A stretch of DNA of 64,000 nucleotides from Candidatus Zixiibacteriota bacterium (lineage in GTDB: Bacteria; Zixibacteria; MSB-5A5; GN15; JACZUZ01). This document shows positions 9,428-18,598 of this stretch, piece after piece; position 1 is the first letter of the stretch; every line of letters starts with the position of its first letter. The position numbers and the translations under genes were made by a program. The stretch is taken from positions 1 through 64,000 of the forward strand of contig JAJRPJ010000012.1 of NCBI GenBank assembly GCA_024280835.1, given 5' to 3'. Under the pieces are notes generated by a model. The model did not search any database and was not told the DNA's origin. It saw only the letters and a program-made list of their open reading frames with translations.

Positions 9428-10359
9428 GAATAACTCCTCTTTGCTTTTTGGAAACTCTTAGTTAGTGACTCCCCTGCGTCAATCTTGTTGCGAACAGTCT
9501 TCAGTTCATCGATGAGACTGTCGAGGCGCTCACAAATCTGTGTGCGATTGTCTGAAAACACGTCACTCCAATTGCTATATGGTGAACCACCGAGACGAAT
9601 CATTGACTTCAATCCTGTTCCAGCTAGATGAATAGTTTGTTTGTCATAGTGATTCACAAAGCCGCTAATCACGGTTGATAGTAGTTGTGGAATATGTGAG
9701 ATGTCGGTCATCACTGTATCGTGACGTAGGTTGTTGACATACAAAGGAAAAGCGCCGAGAACTTGCGTGAACCAATCTATCTTCAGTTTTTGCGTCGCGC
9801 TTAGTTTCACGGATTCATCAAAGAAAAACGGGTGTCCTGCGAACAGGTCGGCTAGGCGGTTATTGATTCCCTGAACTTCCCTACCAGCCATCGGATGTCC
9901 AGCGATGAAGGCAACATCGGCACTCCAACTCATCGCTTGCCCTAAACTTGCAATCTCTGATTGCGTGGAACCCGTGTCAAGAATCAAAGTTCTGGCGCCA
10001 GTGACTTGCTTGCGGTCTTGTTTGTTTATCTGCTTAAGAAATGTTTGATTGGTTGCAGGATTTGCTGAGAGAACAATTAAGTCACAGGCATCAAGCATTT
10101 CGGCTGGTTTCAAAGAGCTATCAATTAACTTTTGCTTCTTTGCCAATGCGACGATGTTGGACTTGTCGTAGCCGACTATTTTCAGCGAACGACTGGACTT
10201 TCGCAAACATTCAGCTATTGAACCACCAATTAGACCTACACCACAAATACCGACCGTCCTTATCTTTGCTTCTCGCAGAGACACTTTTCTCTTGGTCTTT
10301 TGCCTACGTGTGCCATCGGTAAACAGCGACGTTGGTTTCATGTTTTGTTTTGTGGCCAC
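9415..10359 (-). CDS. tyrA: Prephenate dehydrogenase
   Basis: A 314-residue enzyme that oxidatively decarboxylates prephenate to 4-hydroxyphenylpyruvate on the tyrosine branch. After a short basic N-terminal extension, the Rossmann motif GICGVGLIGGSIAECL begins near residue 34; later come ILDTGSTQSEI, FIAGHPMAGREVQGI with the catalytic His, and DISHIPQLLSTVI. There is no fused chorismate mutase, matching the separate mutase gene at 13298. It begins 3 bp after argS and overlaps the downstream DAHP synthase. Confidence 0.92.
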   Translation of the reverse strand: MATKQNMKPTSLFTDGTRRQKTKRKVSLREAKIRTVGICGVGLIGGSIAECLRKSSRSLKIVGYDKSNIVALAKKQKLIDSSLKPAEMLDACDLIVLSANPATNQTFLKQINKQDRKQVTGARTLILDTGSTQSEIASLGQAMSWSADVAFIAGHPMAGREVQGINNRLADLFAGHPFFFDESVKLSATQKLKIDWFTQVLGAFPLYVNNLRHDTVMTDISHIPQLLSTVISGFVNHYDKQTIHLAGTGLKSMIRLGGSPYSNWSDVFSDNRTQICERLDSLIDELKTVRNKIDAGESLTKSFQKAKRSYSCLW

Positions 10360-10362
10360 TGC

Positions 10363-12213
10363 TTACATTTCCTCTGGAGCTTCTAGACCTAGCAAATGTA
10401 AGCCAGTTGCGATTGTTGCGCGTGTCATTATGACAATTGACATTAAGGAATCTGTCAGGGCTTTATTATCAGATAAAATTTTCACGATCTTACCGTTTTC
10501 GTCACGGCGTTGGTAGAAAGAGTTGAACAAAGCTGTTAACTCCAACAAATAGGAAGAAATGAGAAACGGCTCGTATTCTTTCGCGGCGTTTTCAACTGTT
10601 GCTGGAAAACGAGCAATTGTCGCCATTAATTGATGAGTATTTGTGTCGTTGATGACGGTGTAATCTAATTCGTTATAGTTTGGAACACTTTGTTCATCAG
10701 ACTGTGAGTGATAGCGCCGCAGCAATGAACTCAATCGCGCATGTGTGTATTGCAGGTAAGGACCAGTTTCACCTTCATAGTTCAAGGCCCCCTCCCAAGT
10801 GAAATTTACATCCTTTTGCCTGCGCACCGATAGCTGACTGAAGACAATTGCGCCGACTCCGATTTGCTTGGCAACATTGGATAAATCTGCTAACTCAGCA
10901 TTCTTGTCGCGAATTTTCGACTCAGCGAGAGAGATAGCTTTTTGGAGAACATCATCGAGATAGATGACATGCCCAGCGCGAGTTTTTAGCGCTTGGTCTT
11001 CAAATTTCACCCACCCGAACGGAATGTGCTTTACTTTGCCAGTCATGCGTTCATCTGGCGCTGCTCCTTCGGCGTCCTCGAGCAATTCGAGAACTTTGAA
11101 GACTTGTTTGAAATGGTCGGCCTGAGCTGAACCGACGATATAAAGTGATTCACAAAAGCGATAGGTGTCCCAGCGATACATTAAGCCAGCGATGTCACGT
11201 GTGGCATATAATGTAGCGCCATCTTGTTTGCGTAGCAGACACGGCGGCAAGTTGAACTCTCCTAAGTCCACGACCTCGGCGCCTCGTGATTCGGATGTTA
11301 GGCCAGCTTTTTCTAAGCGAGAGATAGCCTCATCCATTTTGTCATTGAAGAACGATTCGCCTGTTATTAAATCAAACTTGATTCCTAGAACATTGTAGAC
11401 ACGCTCGAACTCTTTCCAAGAAACAGTCTTGAACATCTCCCAGAGTTCGGTCATCTCTGGATCACCATCTTCTAACTTCTTGAAAGCCAAACGAGCGGCT
11501 TCAGAAAGTGTGGGGTCGTTTTTCTCTTCCTCGTGAAAGCGCACGTACAGAGATAGAGCGCCTTTGATAGCATTTTCGGCGAGTTCCTTTTCGCCATCCC
11601 ATTTTTGATAAGCGACAATCATTTTGCCGAATTGTGTGCCCCAGTCACCGAGATAGTTGATACTGACTGTCTCATAGCCCAAGAATGCGAAGATTCTGTT
11701 TAGGCTGGCCCCGATTACAGTTGTCCTGAGATGACCTATACCAAATGGTTTGGCGATATTCGGAGAGGAGAACTCCACTAACATGCGCTTACCTGCTCCA
11801 AATGATGAGGAGCCAAACTGATCAGGGGCTGGTAGAATTTCTGCGGCTAAGGCCTTGGCTAGGCGAGTTGTGTTGAGTGTTAGATTGAGATAGCCACCTG
11901 CGAAGGTCACTTCTCCCAAATCATCGGGTAGATATAGTTTAGCAAATATTTTTTCAAAGACAACTGGAGGCGCTTCTTTGACTAGTTTGACATAAGGGAA
12001 TAATGGGAATGCCAAATCACCGAATTGCGCTTTACGCGGCCTCTCTATCAGAGCTGCGACATGTGTGTCGCTATATAGACTGGCATCGTCGATTGATTCG
12101 CTATAGGCTGCCTCAATTGCTGAAGCCAAGCCTGTGGCGAATTCTTGTTGAAAGCGTGTATACGAAGTAAGCATGGGCTTTTCTGTTTGAGTGGGGCTAG
12201 TCAATCGAGTCAT
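10363..12213 (-). CDS. argS: Arginyl-tRNA synthetase
   Basis: A 616-residue class I synthetase charging tRNA-Arg. The N-terminal additional domain precedes FSSPNIAKPFGIGHLRTTVI, whose GIGH is a known ArgRS variant of HIGH; GDWGTQFGKMIVAY and the KTRAGHVIYLDDVL loop (in place of KMSKS) follow, and the C-terminal helical anticodon-binding domain carries YLQYTHARLSSLLRR. Why it lies between two aromatic-pathway genes is unclear: its stop abuts tyrA and its start overlaps the DAHP synthase stop by 4 bp, so it is certainly embedded in the transcript. Met14 is an alternative start. Confidence 0.95.
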   Translation of the reverse strand: MTRLTSPTQTEKPMLTSYTRFQQEFATGLASAIEAAYSESIDDASLYSDTHVAALIERPRKAQFGDLAFPLFPYVKLVKEAPPVVFEKIFAKLYLPDDLGEVTFAGGYLNLTLNTTRLAKALAAEILPAPDQFGSSSFGAGKRMLVEFSSPNIAKPFGIGHLRTTVIGASLNRIFAFLGYETVSINYLGDWGTQFGKMIVAYQKWDGEKELAENAIKGALSLYVRFHEEEKNDPTLSEAARLAFKKLEDGDPEMTELWEMFKTVSWKEFERVYNVLGIKFDLITGESFFNDKMDEAISRLEKAGLTSESRGAEVVDLGEFNLPPCLLRKQDGATLYATRDIAGLMYRWDTYRFCESLYIVGSAQADHFKQVFKVLELLEDAEGAAPDERMTGKVKHIPFGWVKFEDQALKTRAGHVIYLDDVLQKAISLAESKIRDKNAELADLSNVAKQIGVGAIVFSQLSVRRQKDVNFTWEGALNYEGETGPYLQYTHARLSSLLRRYHSQSDEQSVPNYNELDYTVINDTNTHQLMATIARFPATVENAAKEYEPFLISSYLLELTALFNSFYQRRDENGKIVKILSDNKALTDSLMSIVIMTRATIATGLHLLGLEAPEEM

Positions 12214-13253
12214 CCGACTGTTACCTTTTGGCTTTCGGGCGCGATTGTTCGATCCACTGCTTGGGAAATAATTCTTAGCTGTTTCATCAGGTCATTCAAC
12301 TGTTCGGGATATAGCGACTGCGCTCCGTCGGATAACGCATTATCTGGATCCTGATGCGCCTCAATAAGTAATCCATCGGCTCCTGCGGCGACCGACGCGC
12401 GAGCCATAGGAGCGACTTTATCGCGGATTCCAGTGCCATGACTCGGGTCAGCAATTACTGGCAAATGCGACAGGGACTTCAAAATCGGTATAGCTGAAAT
12501 ATCCATAGTGTTCCGTGTGTAGTTTTCAAATGTGCGGATGCCACGTTCGCAAAGCATCACTTCATGATTTCCACCAGCCATTATATACTCAGCGGACATC
12601 AAAAGCTCCTTAATAGTCGCAGACATGCCACGTTTTAGGAGAACTGGTTTGGGCATATTGCCTAGTTCTCGCAAAAGGGTGTAATTTTGCATATTGCGGG
12701 CGCCAACTTGAATGATATCAATGTATTTCAAAGCAGTCGGTAATTCGGATTTGTCCATAATCTCTGAAATCACAATCAAACCATATTCATCAGCAGCCTC
12801 TCGCATGTGCTTGAGACCTTCGATGCCCATACCTTGGAATGAATATGGAGAGCTTCGCGGTTTGAAGGCTCCACCTCGCAGAATTTTGCCGCCAGCCTCT
12901 TTAACGAACTTGGCGGATTCAAATATCTGGCTGCGAGATTCAATCGAGCATGGCCCAGCCATGAGGACAATTTCATTGCCTCCAATTTTGACACCTCGGA
13001 CATCAATGACAGTATCTTCTTTTCGAAATAACCTGCCAACAAGTTTGTACGGCTCGCTAATCCGAATGACTTCGCCGACTCCTGGCAACAATTCGTAATC
13101 CCGAGCATCTACCGCCACCGAGCCACCAACGACACCCAAGACAGTATGTTGGGCGCCTGTGGATTTGTGGATATCGAAACCGCGCTCAGTTAAGCGTTCG
13201 ACAACAGCTTGTATGTCTTCAGTTGTCGCTGTGGCGTTCATTACTATTATCAT
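12210..13253 (-). CDS. 3-deoxy-7-phosphoheptulonate synthase, type I-beta (copy 2)
   Basis: A 347-residue paralogue of the enzyme at 8414-9427 with the same architecture: N-terminal ferredoxin-like domain (to about residue 70) and a barrel with IVLMAGPCSIES, LRGGAFKPRSSPYSFQGMG, IQVGARNMQNY, VLLKRGMSAT, MLCERGIRTF and PVIADPSHGTG. All PEP and metal positions seem intact. The N-terminal domains of the two copies are more different from each other than the barrels, so they may be tuned to different effectors. It lies 44 bp after the chorismate mutase gene and overlaps argS by 4 bp. Confidence 0.94.
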   Translation of the reverse strand: MIIVMNATATTEDIQAVVERLTERGFDIHKSTGAQHTVLGVVGGSVAVDARDYELLPGVGEVIRISEPYKLVGRLFRKEDTVIDVRGVKIGGNEIVLMAGPCSIESRSQIFESAKFVKEAGGKILRGGAFKPRSSPYSFQGMGIEGLKHMREAADEYGLIVISEIMDKSELPTALKYIDIIQVGARNMQNYTLLRELGNMPKPVLLKRGMSATIKELLMSAEYIMAGGNHEVMLCERGIRTFENYTRNTMDISAIPILKSLSHLPVIADPSHGTGIRDKVAPMARASVAAGADGLLIEAHQDPDNALSDGAQSLYPEQLNDLMKQLRIISQAVDRTIAPESQKVTVG

Positions 13254-13297
13254 TATTGCCGTAACCTCATTACTCTAATTCAATGCTTATGCTTGCG

Positions 13298-13660
13298 CTA
13301 CTTATCATAGGCTTGGGTTCGCTCGACTTTGCGAGACTCATCTATGATTCTTTCAAACAGTCGCAGAACCGCTTCATTGGCAAGTGGTCCTTTGTTAATT
13401 TCTACTAAACGTCGCAAAACTTTCGCTTCACGCTCAGGATCAAATAGACGTTGGCCGTGCTGTTTTTTCACCAAACCGACTTCAATTGCACATTTTGCTC
13501 TTTCATTCAAATCACGCAAGATACGCTCATCAAGTTCATCGATTTTATCCCGATACTCTAGTCTCAACTTCTCAAGCTCAGCCAAAGCTCCAGAGTTATC
13601 AGAGTTATCTTGGGCTTTATCTTTCCCATTCTCTGCTGAATCTGATTTGGCTTGGCTCAT
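13298..13660 (-). CDS. Chorismate mutase, AroQ fold
   Basis: A 120-residue protein with a low-complexity acidic N-terminus (residues 1-27) followed by the all-helical AroQ-class domain: LEYRDKIDELDERILRDLNE, then AIEVGLVKKQHG, FDPEREAKVLRRL and LFERIIDESRKVE. The arginines and the Lys of GLVKKQ correspond to the active site that rearranges chorismate to prephenate. It is monofunctional, with no attached dehydratase or dehydrogenase, and lies between trpA and the second DAHP synthase, where its product feeds tyrA further down. Confidence 0.9.
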   Translation of the reverse strand: MSQAKSDSAENGKDKAQDNSDNSGALAELEKLRLEYRDKIDELDERILRDLNERAKCAIEVGLVKKQHGQRLFDPEREAKVLRRLVEINKGPLANEAVLRLFERIIDESRKVERTQAYDK

Positions 13661-13707
13661 TGCTTATTCCCTCTCGCCGCTCTTGTGCGAGCTGCGCCTC
13701 AAGAGTA

Positions 13708-14547
13708 TTATTTATTGTTACCAGAATCCAGAGATTTTCTAATTTCTTCGATTAATCGTCCAACTTGTTTTCTGGCGGCTGTGCGAGAATTGTTGCGCAT
13801 CAATTCGATAAAAGCCGAACCGACAACTACTCCATCAACGTGGCGAACCATTTTGCGCGCGGTTGGGCCGTTGGCAATCCCAAATCCAGCAATAATTGGC
13901 TTTGAGATATTGCTCTTTAGCTCTCGCAAATACGTGTCTGTGCTTGTCGAAAACGAAGTTCTGGCCCCCGTAACGCCTGCGACTGTCACAGCATAGACAA
14001 ACCCTGTTGATGATTTTGCGATGGTCGAATATCGTTTTGGATTCGTTGTTGGGGCCACCAAAAAGCAAAGCGCCATGTTTTGCTCTTGCGCCGATTCCTG
14101 CAATTCAACGGCTTCTTCAGGTGGCAGGTCAGGAATAATTAGGCCGCCGACTCCCGATGATTTTGCTGATTTTATGAAACGTGAGATTCCCTTAGCTAGG
14201 ATAGGATTGTAGTAGCCCATCAAAGCGACTGGTAGTTCTGTCTTATTTGTGATTCTCTCAACGAGCGAGAACGTATCTTTCATCTTCAAACCTGTACTAA
14301 GCGCTTGATGACTTGAGAATTGAATCGCAGGTCCATCGGCCATTGGGTCACTGAATGGCATACCGATTTCCAAAAAGTCCGCTCCAGCGGAAGCAGCTAT
14401 TGAAGCTAAACGCTCTGTTTCGGCTAATGACGGGTAGCCTGATGTGAAAAACGGGATTAGCGCCTTTCGTTTTGACTTCTTTAGCTCTTCGAATTTGCGA
14501 GCGAAGTCTGTTATTGTTTTGGCAGTTTTCATTGTGTTTGCAGTCAT
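13708..14547 (-). CDS. trpA: Tryptophan synthase alpha subunit
   Basis: A 279-residue TIM-barrel protein cleaving indole-3-glycerol phosphate to indole and glyceraldehyde-3-phosphate, partner of TrpB. The signature LEIGMPFSDPMADGPAIQFS carries the catalytic Glu; the second catalytic Asp is in GGLIIPDLPPEE; phosphate loops VAGVTGAR and GFGIANGPT follow. Nine bases separate it from trpB upstream, so the two are co-translated neighbours as usual. Confidence 0.97.
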   Translation of the reverse strand: MTANTMKTAKTITDFARKFEELKKSKRKALIPFFTSGYPSLAETERLASIAASAGADFLEIGMPFSDPMADGPAIQFSSHQALSTGLKMKDTFSLVERITNKTELPVALMGYYNPILAKGISRFIKSAKSSGVGGLIIPDLPPEEAVELQESAQEQNMALCFLVAPTTNPKRYSTIAKSSTGFVYAVTVAGVTGARTSFSTSTDTYLRELKSNISKPIIAGFGIANGPTARKMVRHVDGVVVGSAFIELMRNNSRTAARKQVGRLIEEIRKSLDSGNNK

Positions 14548-14556
14548 ATTCAGGCT

Positions 14557-15801
14557 CTACTCGATTTCTAGCTTACTTTGGACGATGTCCATGTCCTTAT
14601 CTCCGCGTCCAGAGAGACAGAGTAACACTACAGGCGACTTGGCTGACAGCATCTTTGTCGATTTGGACTTGAACTCTTCACCAGTCATTAGATATGCTAA
14701 AGCATGAGAACTTTCCAAGGCGGGTATGATTCCTTCAGTGATTGAAAGTGTTTTGAAGGCCTTCAGCGCCTGCTTGTCAGTTACACTGCGATATTGAACT
14801 CGTCCTGCATCGTGCAAGAATGAATGCTCAGGACCAACACCAGGATAGTCCAGCCCAGCGGAGATAGAATGTGGCAATATTACTTGTCCCTCATTGTCGA
14901 ATAATAAATAGCTATAGGAACCATGCAAAACGCCTGGTTTGCCTTTGGTTAAGGTTGCGCTGTGTTTGCCACTTGCGAGACCATGACCACCTGCTTCCAC
15001 TCCGATTAATTTCACAGAGGTATCTTTCAAGGCAGTGTCTTTCAAAAACGCGCTCATAATGCCAATGGCATTCGAGCCACCACCAACGCAGGCGACCACA
15101 TAGTCGGGTAGTTTTCCGAGACGCTTGAGCATTTGGCGCCGAGCTTCTTTGCCGATGACACTCTGAAACTCTCTGACAATCATTGGGTATGGATGTGGGC
15201 CAACGGCTGAACCGATTATGTAAAAAGTTGTTTCGATGTTCGTGACCCAATCGCGCATTGCTTCGTTTGTTGCATCTTTAAGAGTCTCGGCGCCACTGGT
15301 AACAGGGATAACTTTGGCGCCAAGGAACTTGATTTTGCGAACATTGGGCGCCTGACGTTTGACATCTTTGGCTCCCATGTAAATCACACATTCCAGACCA
15401 AAGAGCGCGCATACAGTTGCAGTGGCCAGACCGTGCTGACCTGCGCCTGTTTCGGCGATGATTCGTTTTTTGCCCATACGAACAGCCAATAGAGCTTGGC
15501 CAAGGCAATTATTGATTTTATGCGCTCCAGTGTGATTGAGGTCTTCGCGTTTGAGGTAGACCTGCGCCCCAACTTGTGCAGAGAATCGCTCGGCAAAATA
15601 CAAGGGAGACTCGCGGCCGACATAGTCCCGGAGCAAGTTTGCAAAGCGGCGCTTAAACTCTTTGTCTGATTTGGCTAATTTGAAGGCCTGTGTCAATTCA
15701 TCGAGAGCTACATTAACAGTCTCAGGAACAAACCTACCACCGTAGTCGCCAAACCGCCCTCGCGTATCGGGCATAGCAAGTGACGCTTTCTTAGTTGGCA
15801 T
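14557..15801 (-). CDS. trpB: Tryptophan synthase beta subunit
   Basis: A PLP enzyme joining indole and serine. It has [15 protein letters not shown] at the N-terminus, [16 protein letters not shown] with the PLP lysine, [16 protein letters not shown] with the catalytic Glu, and [12 protein letters not shown], which binds the cofactor phosphate. I chose the ATG at 15801 (414 residues) because GGAGA lies 7-8 bases upstream; the longer frame to 15831 would add ten residues inside trpF. The start overlaps the end of trpF by 11 bp. Confidence 0.97.
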   Translation of the reverse strand: MPTKKASLAMPDTRGRFGDYGGRFVPETVNVALDELTQAFKLAKSDKEFKRRFANLLRDYVGRESPLYFAERFSAQVGAQVYLKREDLNHTGAHKINNCLGQALLAVRMGKKRIIAETGAGQHGLATATVCALFGLECVIYMGAKDVKRQAPNVRKIKFLGAKVIPVTSGAETLKDATNEAMRDWVTNIETTFYIIGSAVGPHPYPMIVREFQSVIGKEARRQMLKRLGKLPDYVVACVGGGSNAIGIMSAFLKDTALKDTSVKLIGVEAGGHGLASGKHSATLTKGKPGVLHGSYSYLLFDNEGQVILPHSISAGLDYPGVGPEHSFLHDAGRVQYRSVTDKQALKAFKTLSITEGIIPALESSHALAYLMTGEEFKSKSTKMLSAKSPVVLLCLSGRGDKDMDIVQSKLEIE

Positions 15802-16453
15802 GGTTTTGTCTCCATTTCTCCACTGCGGCAAAGAGTTTTTTTAGTTTTGTGAGTGACTTAACTCCAGGGGCTGACTCTACGCCTGAATTGAAATCCAAGA
15901 TGAGTGGGTCTGTAAACTGTAGAGCGGATTCAAAGTTCTCGACTGTGAGACCACCGGCAAGTACTAAATTCTTTGGGCAAGTTGTCTTGTCTTTTAGTAA
16001 GGTCCAGTCAAATGTTTGGCCAGTGCCACCATAGATACTTTTGGCGCCTTGTTTCTTATTATCCAGTAGAACAAAATCCGCGCGTGATGAGAAAGCGCTT
16101 TTCACATCTGAACCTGAACCAATTTGGAAAGCTCTGATAACTTTCAGACCAGACCTTTGAATAGTAACTATTTCTTTGGCGCTGTATGAGCCATGCAATT
16201 GTACGACAGCGCATTGCAGTTTTCTGGCCGTGGCAATAACACTCTCCACTGGTTCATTGACAAACACTAAGACGAATTGGACAGTTGGAGGCGTTGCCGC
16301 AATGATTGTCCGTGCGAGTTTCTGTGTGACTTTGCGTGGTGATTCTTTGTAGAATATCAGGCCTAGATAGTCAACTCCAAGATTGGCGGCATGCTTAGCG
16401 TCGTTGGGACGAGTGATCCCGCAAACCTTTATGCGAGGAAATGAGTTTAGCAT
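15791..16453 (-). CDS. trpF: Phosphoribosylanthranilate isomerase
   Basis: A 220-residue TIM-barrel enzyme performing the Amadori rearrangement in Trp synthesis. Diagnostic segments are [15 protein letters not shown] with the catalytic Cys, [33 protein letters not shown] with the catalytic Asp, [10 protein letters not shown] and [16 protein letters not shown]. It overlaps trpC by 7 bp upstream and trpB by 11 bp downstream, consistent with translational coupling. Confidence 0.95.
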   Translation of the reverse strand: MLNSFPRIKVCGITRPNDAKHAANLGVDYLGLIFYKESPRKVTQKLARTIIAATPPTVQFVLVFVNEPVESVIATARKLQCAVVQLHGSYSAKEIVTIQRSGLKVIRAFQIGSGSDVKSAFSSRADFVLLDNKKQGAKSIYGGTGQTFDWTLLKDKTTCPKNLVLAGGLTVENFESALQFTDPLILDFNSGVESAPGVKSLTKLKKLFAAVEKWRQNHAN

Positions 16454-17217
16454 GTCTGACCTCGCAAATCTATAACCGCCTGCGTTTTATCCTCGGAGCG
16501 CATCAGTGAACCGCCGATCAGAAATGTGTTGAAGCCAGCGGTTTGCAGTCTTTTGATATCAGTATTTGAATTGATGCCGGACTCAGCTATTGGTAAAACC
16601 GACTCAGGTAAGTACTTCACCAGTCTTTCAGAGACATCCAGAGAAGTTTCGAAAGTATTCAAATCTCGATTATTGACACCAATCATATTTGATCCCAACA
16701 TCAAAGCTCGCTCAACATCTTCCTCATCATGGGTTTCGACAAGGGCTTCTAATCCAGATTCAGAACTAGCTGCGAATAATTCCTCGGCCTGATCATCAGA
16801 GAGGATACGCATGATTAGGAGGATGGCATCAGCGCCAAGTTTTTTGGCCCATTGCATTTGACGCGGGTCAATAAAAAAGTCTTTGCATAGGACTGGCAAC
16901 CCACTGGCGCTTTTGGCCAGAGATACATTTTCGGGAGCGCCTTGGAAGAAAGGCACATCAGTCAATACAGATAACGCTCCTGCCCCACCCTTTTGATAGG
17001 CCTGTGCAATTTGACTTGGATCGAAATCAGCGCAAATGACACCCTGTGATGGTGAGGCCTTTTTGATTTCACAAATTATGGCGGGCGATGAAGTCTTTGT
17101 TAGAGATTCCTGAAACGGAATGTCCTGCAAATGTTCAGGTCGTTCGATTGCGGCGCTCAAAATTGTACTTAGGTCTCTTTTCTTGGCGCTTATGATTTCT
17201 TGCAATAGACGGTTCAT
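16447..17217 (-). CDS. trpC: Indole-3-glycerol phosphate synthase
   Basis: A 256-residue TIM barrel closing the indole ring. It shows IICEIKKASPSQGVI with the catalytic Lys, LSVLTDVPFFQGAPE, VLCKDFFIDPRQMQWA, GADAILLIMRIL, VETHDEEDVERAL, IGVNNRDLNTFE and IAESGINSNTDI with the phosphate-site residues. It begins in the 4-bp overlap with the MFS gene stop and runs into trpF, not fused to it. Confidence 0.96.
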   Translation of the reverse strand: MNRLLQEIISAKKRDLSTILSAAIERPEHLQDIPFQESLTKTSSPAIICEIKKASPSQGVICADFDPSQIAQAYQKGGAGALSVLTDVPFFQGAPENVSLAKSASGLPVLCKDFFIDPRQMQWAKKLGADAILLIMRILSDDQAEELFAASSESGLEALVETHDEEDVERALMLGSNMIGVNNRDLNTFETSLDVSERLVKYLPESVLPIAESGINSNTDIKRLQTAGFNTFLIGGSLMRSEDKTQAVIDLRGQTC

Positions 17218-18572
17218 GTATTGAGTCCTCCTGCATTTACAACATAGAGACCATTTTCTTTTGTCTCAGATTTGCGGAAGAACACATAGTATGAAATAGC
17301 TGAAGCCATGTACAATGTTATCGCGATGAGCATGGGAATCTCATAACCGTGCTTCTCAATTAGCGCCCCCCCGATATTGGTTGAAAGAGTCCAACTGCCA
17401 GTCCAGGCCAGCATCAATAGAGCATTTACTAAGCCCTGCTCTTTTTCGGTGACGATTTCCATTGAGAAGTTTGTCGAAACTGGTTGGCCCATATTCATAA
17501 ACGCCGCCCGCAACAGAAAAGCCGCAATAGCCCAATTGACATTGCTTGTATAAGCCAAAATGATCATAAACGGAATTGAGAAAAGTTCTGTGAATACTAC
17601 AGTTTTGATTTTGCCTAGTTTGTGGACCAGCGCTGGCGCGGCCATTGTCCCTAGGAATGTTGCCACAGAAACCGCGAAGTAATAAACACCGATTTCTTCT
17701 GTAGTCTGGTGAAAGCGATCACGGAAATAGATATTCAAGAATGGTATGATAAAGCCAGCGCCAAGACCGACTAGAAAAAACGGAATGAAGAGCTTTGTAT
17801 ATATCCCAATCCTACCACGAACGACATCCCATGAGATGGCTAGTCTTCCCTCTTCTGCGCTGGGTTTCTTTGATTTTATCAACGAGAATGGAATAGTTGC
17901 GAACAGGCCCGCTGAAACACCGACATAGAGCGCGTAACGATGTGCCCAGATGGCATCTACTCCAGCTAAGTCTTGGAACAATTTCACGAGATAGCCAGCT
18001 CCCAAAGAGCCAACTGCTCCTGAGAGTGTCAACATGCCGAAACCAAGCGCGAACAACATTGGTCTTTCTGTGGGAGTCGAATTACGCATATAGAAAGGCG
18101 CGGCGGCAACTCGGTAGAAAGTGAACGCCATGCCGCCGACCATGCCATATATCCAAAGAGTGTTCACATCTTCCCAAGCCACCATTAGCCCGATGGCAAT
18201 ACTAAAAACCAACGCCGAGGCAATTAGCACAGGTTTTAGTTTCGTGCGCAGGAGCAAGTACCCCGCTGGTAAGGCCATCAGAGCGGCGCCAATTGCACGT
18301 GACGAGAGGATATTTCCTATTACAGATTCTGTAACTTCACGTTCGCGCAAATACAGATTGAACAAGAGTTGAATATTGGCTTGCGTGATTCCAAGTAAGA
18401 ATGCTCCCAATAAATATCTCTTGGCGTTGGCGCTCAGAAGTCGCAAGGACACCATATAACGCTCAACCCAACCGACATCAGCCGCTAATTGCTCAAGCTG
18501 TACATCAGAAGTTTTACTACCAGACGTATCTACTGGAGTTGAGCGTATGTTTTTTTTGCAGTCTTTACTCAC
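17214..18572 (-). CDS. MFS transporter inside the trp operon
   Basis: A 452-residue protein with about twelve hydrophobic segments in two six-helix halves and a 35-residue polar N-terminus; LLFNLYLREREVTESVIG and YFRDRFHQTTEEIGVYY follow the positions of MFS loop motifs. It is not one of the well-known trp genes. Its stop overlaps the trpC start by 4 bp, and it lies 26 bp after trpD, so it is translated as part of the Trp block. Export of tryptophan, anthranilate or another aromatic compound is a reasonable inference from position alone; the sequence does not reveal the substrate. Confidence 0.85.
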   Translation of the reverse strand: MSKDCKKNIRSTPVDTSGSKTSDVQLEQLAADVGWVERYMVSLRLLSANAKRYLLGAFLLGITQANIQLLFNLYLREREVTESVIGNILSSRAIGAALMALPAGYLLLRTKLKPVLIASALVFSIAIGLMVAWEDVNTLWIYGMVGGMAFTFYRVAAAPFYMRNSTPTERPMLFALGFGMLTLSGAVGSLGAGYLVKLFQDLAGVDAIWAHRYALYVGVSAGLFATIPFSLIKSKKPSAEEGRLAISWDVVRGRIGIYTKLFIPFFLVGLGAGFIIPFLNIYFRDRFHQTTEEIGVYYFAVSVATFLGTMAAPALVHKLGKIKTVVFTELFSIPFMIILAYTSNVNWAIAAFLLRAAFMNMGQPVSTNFSMEIVTEKEQGLVNALLMLAWTGSWTLSTNIGGALIEKHGYEIPMLIAITLYMASAISYYVFFRKSETKENGLYVVNAGGLNT

Positions 18573-18598
18573 TAAAGATGATTCACTCTCTTGGTTAC

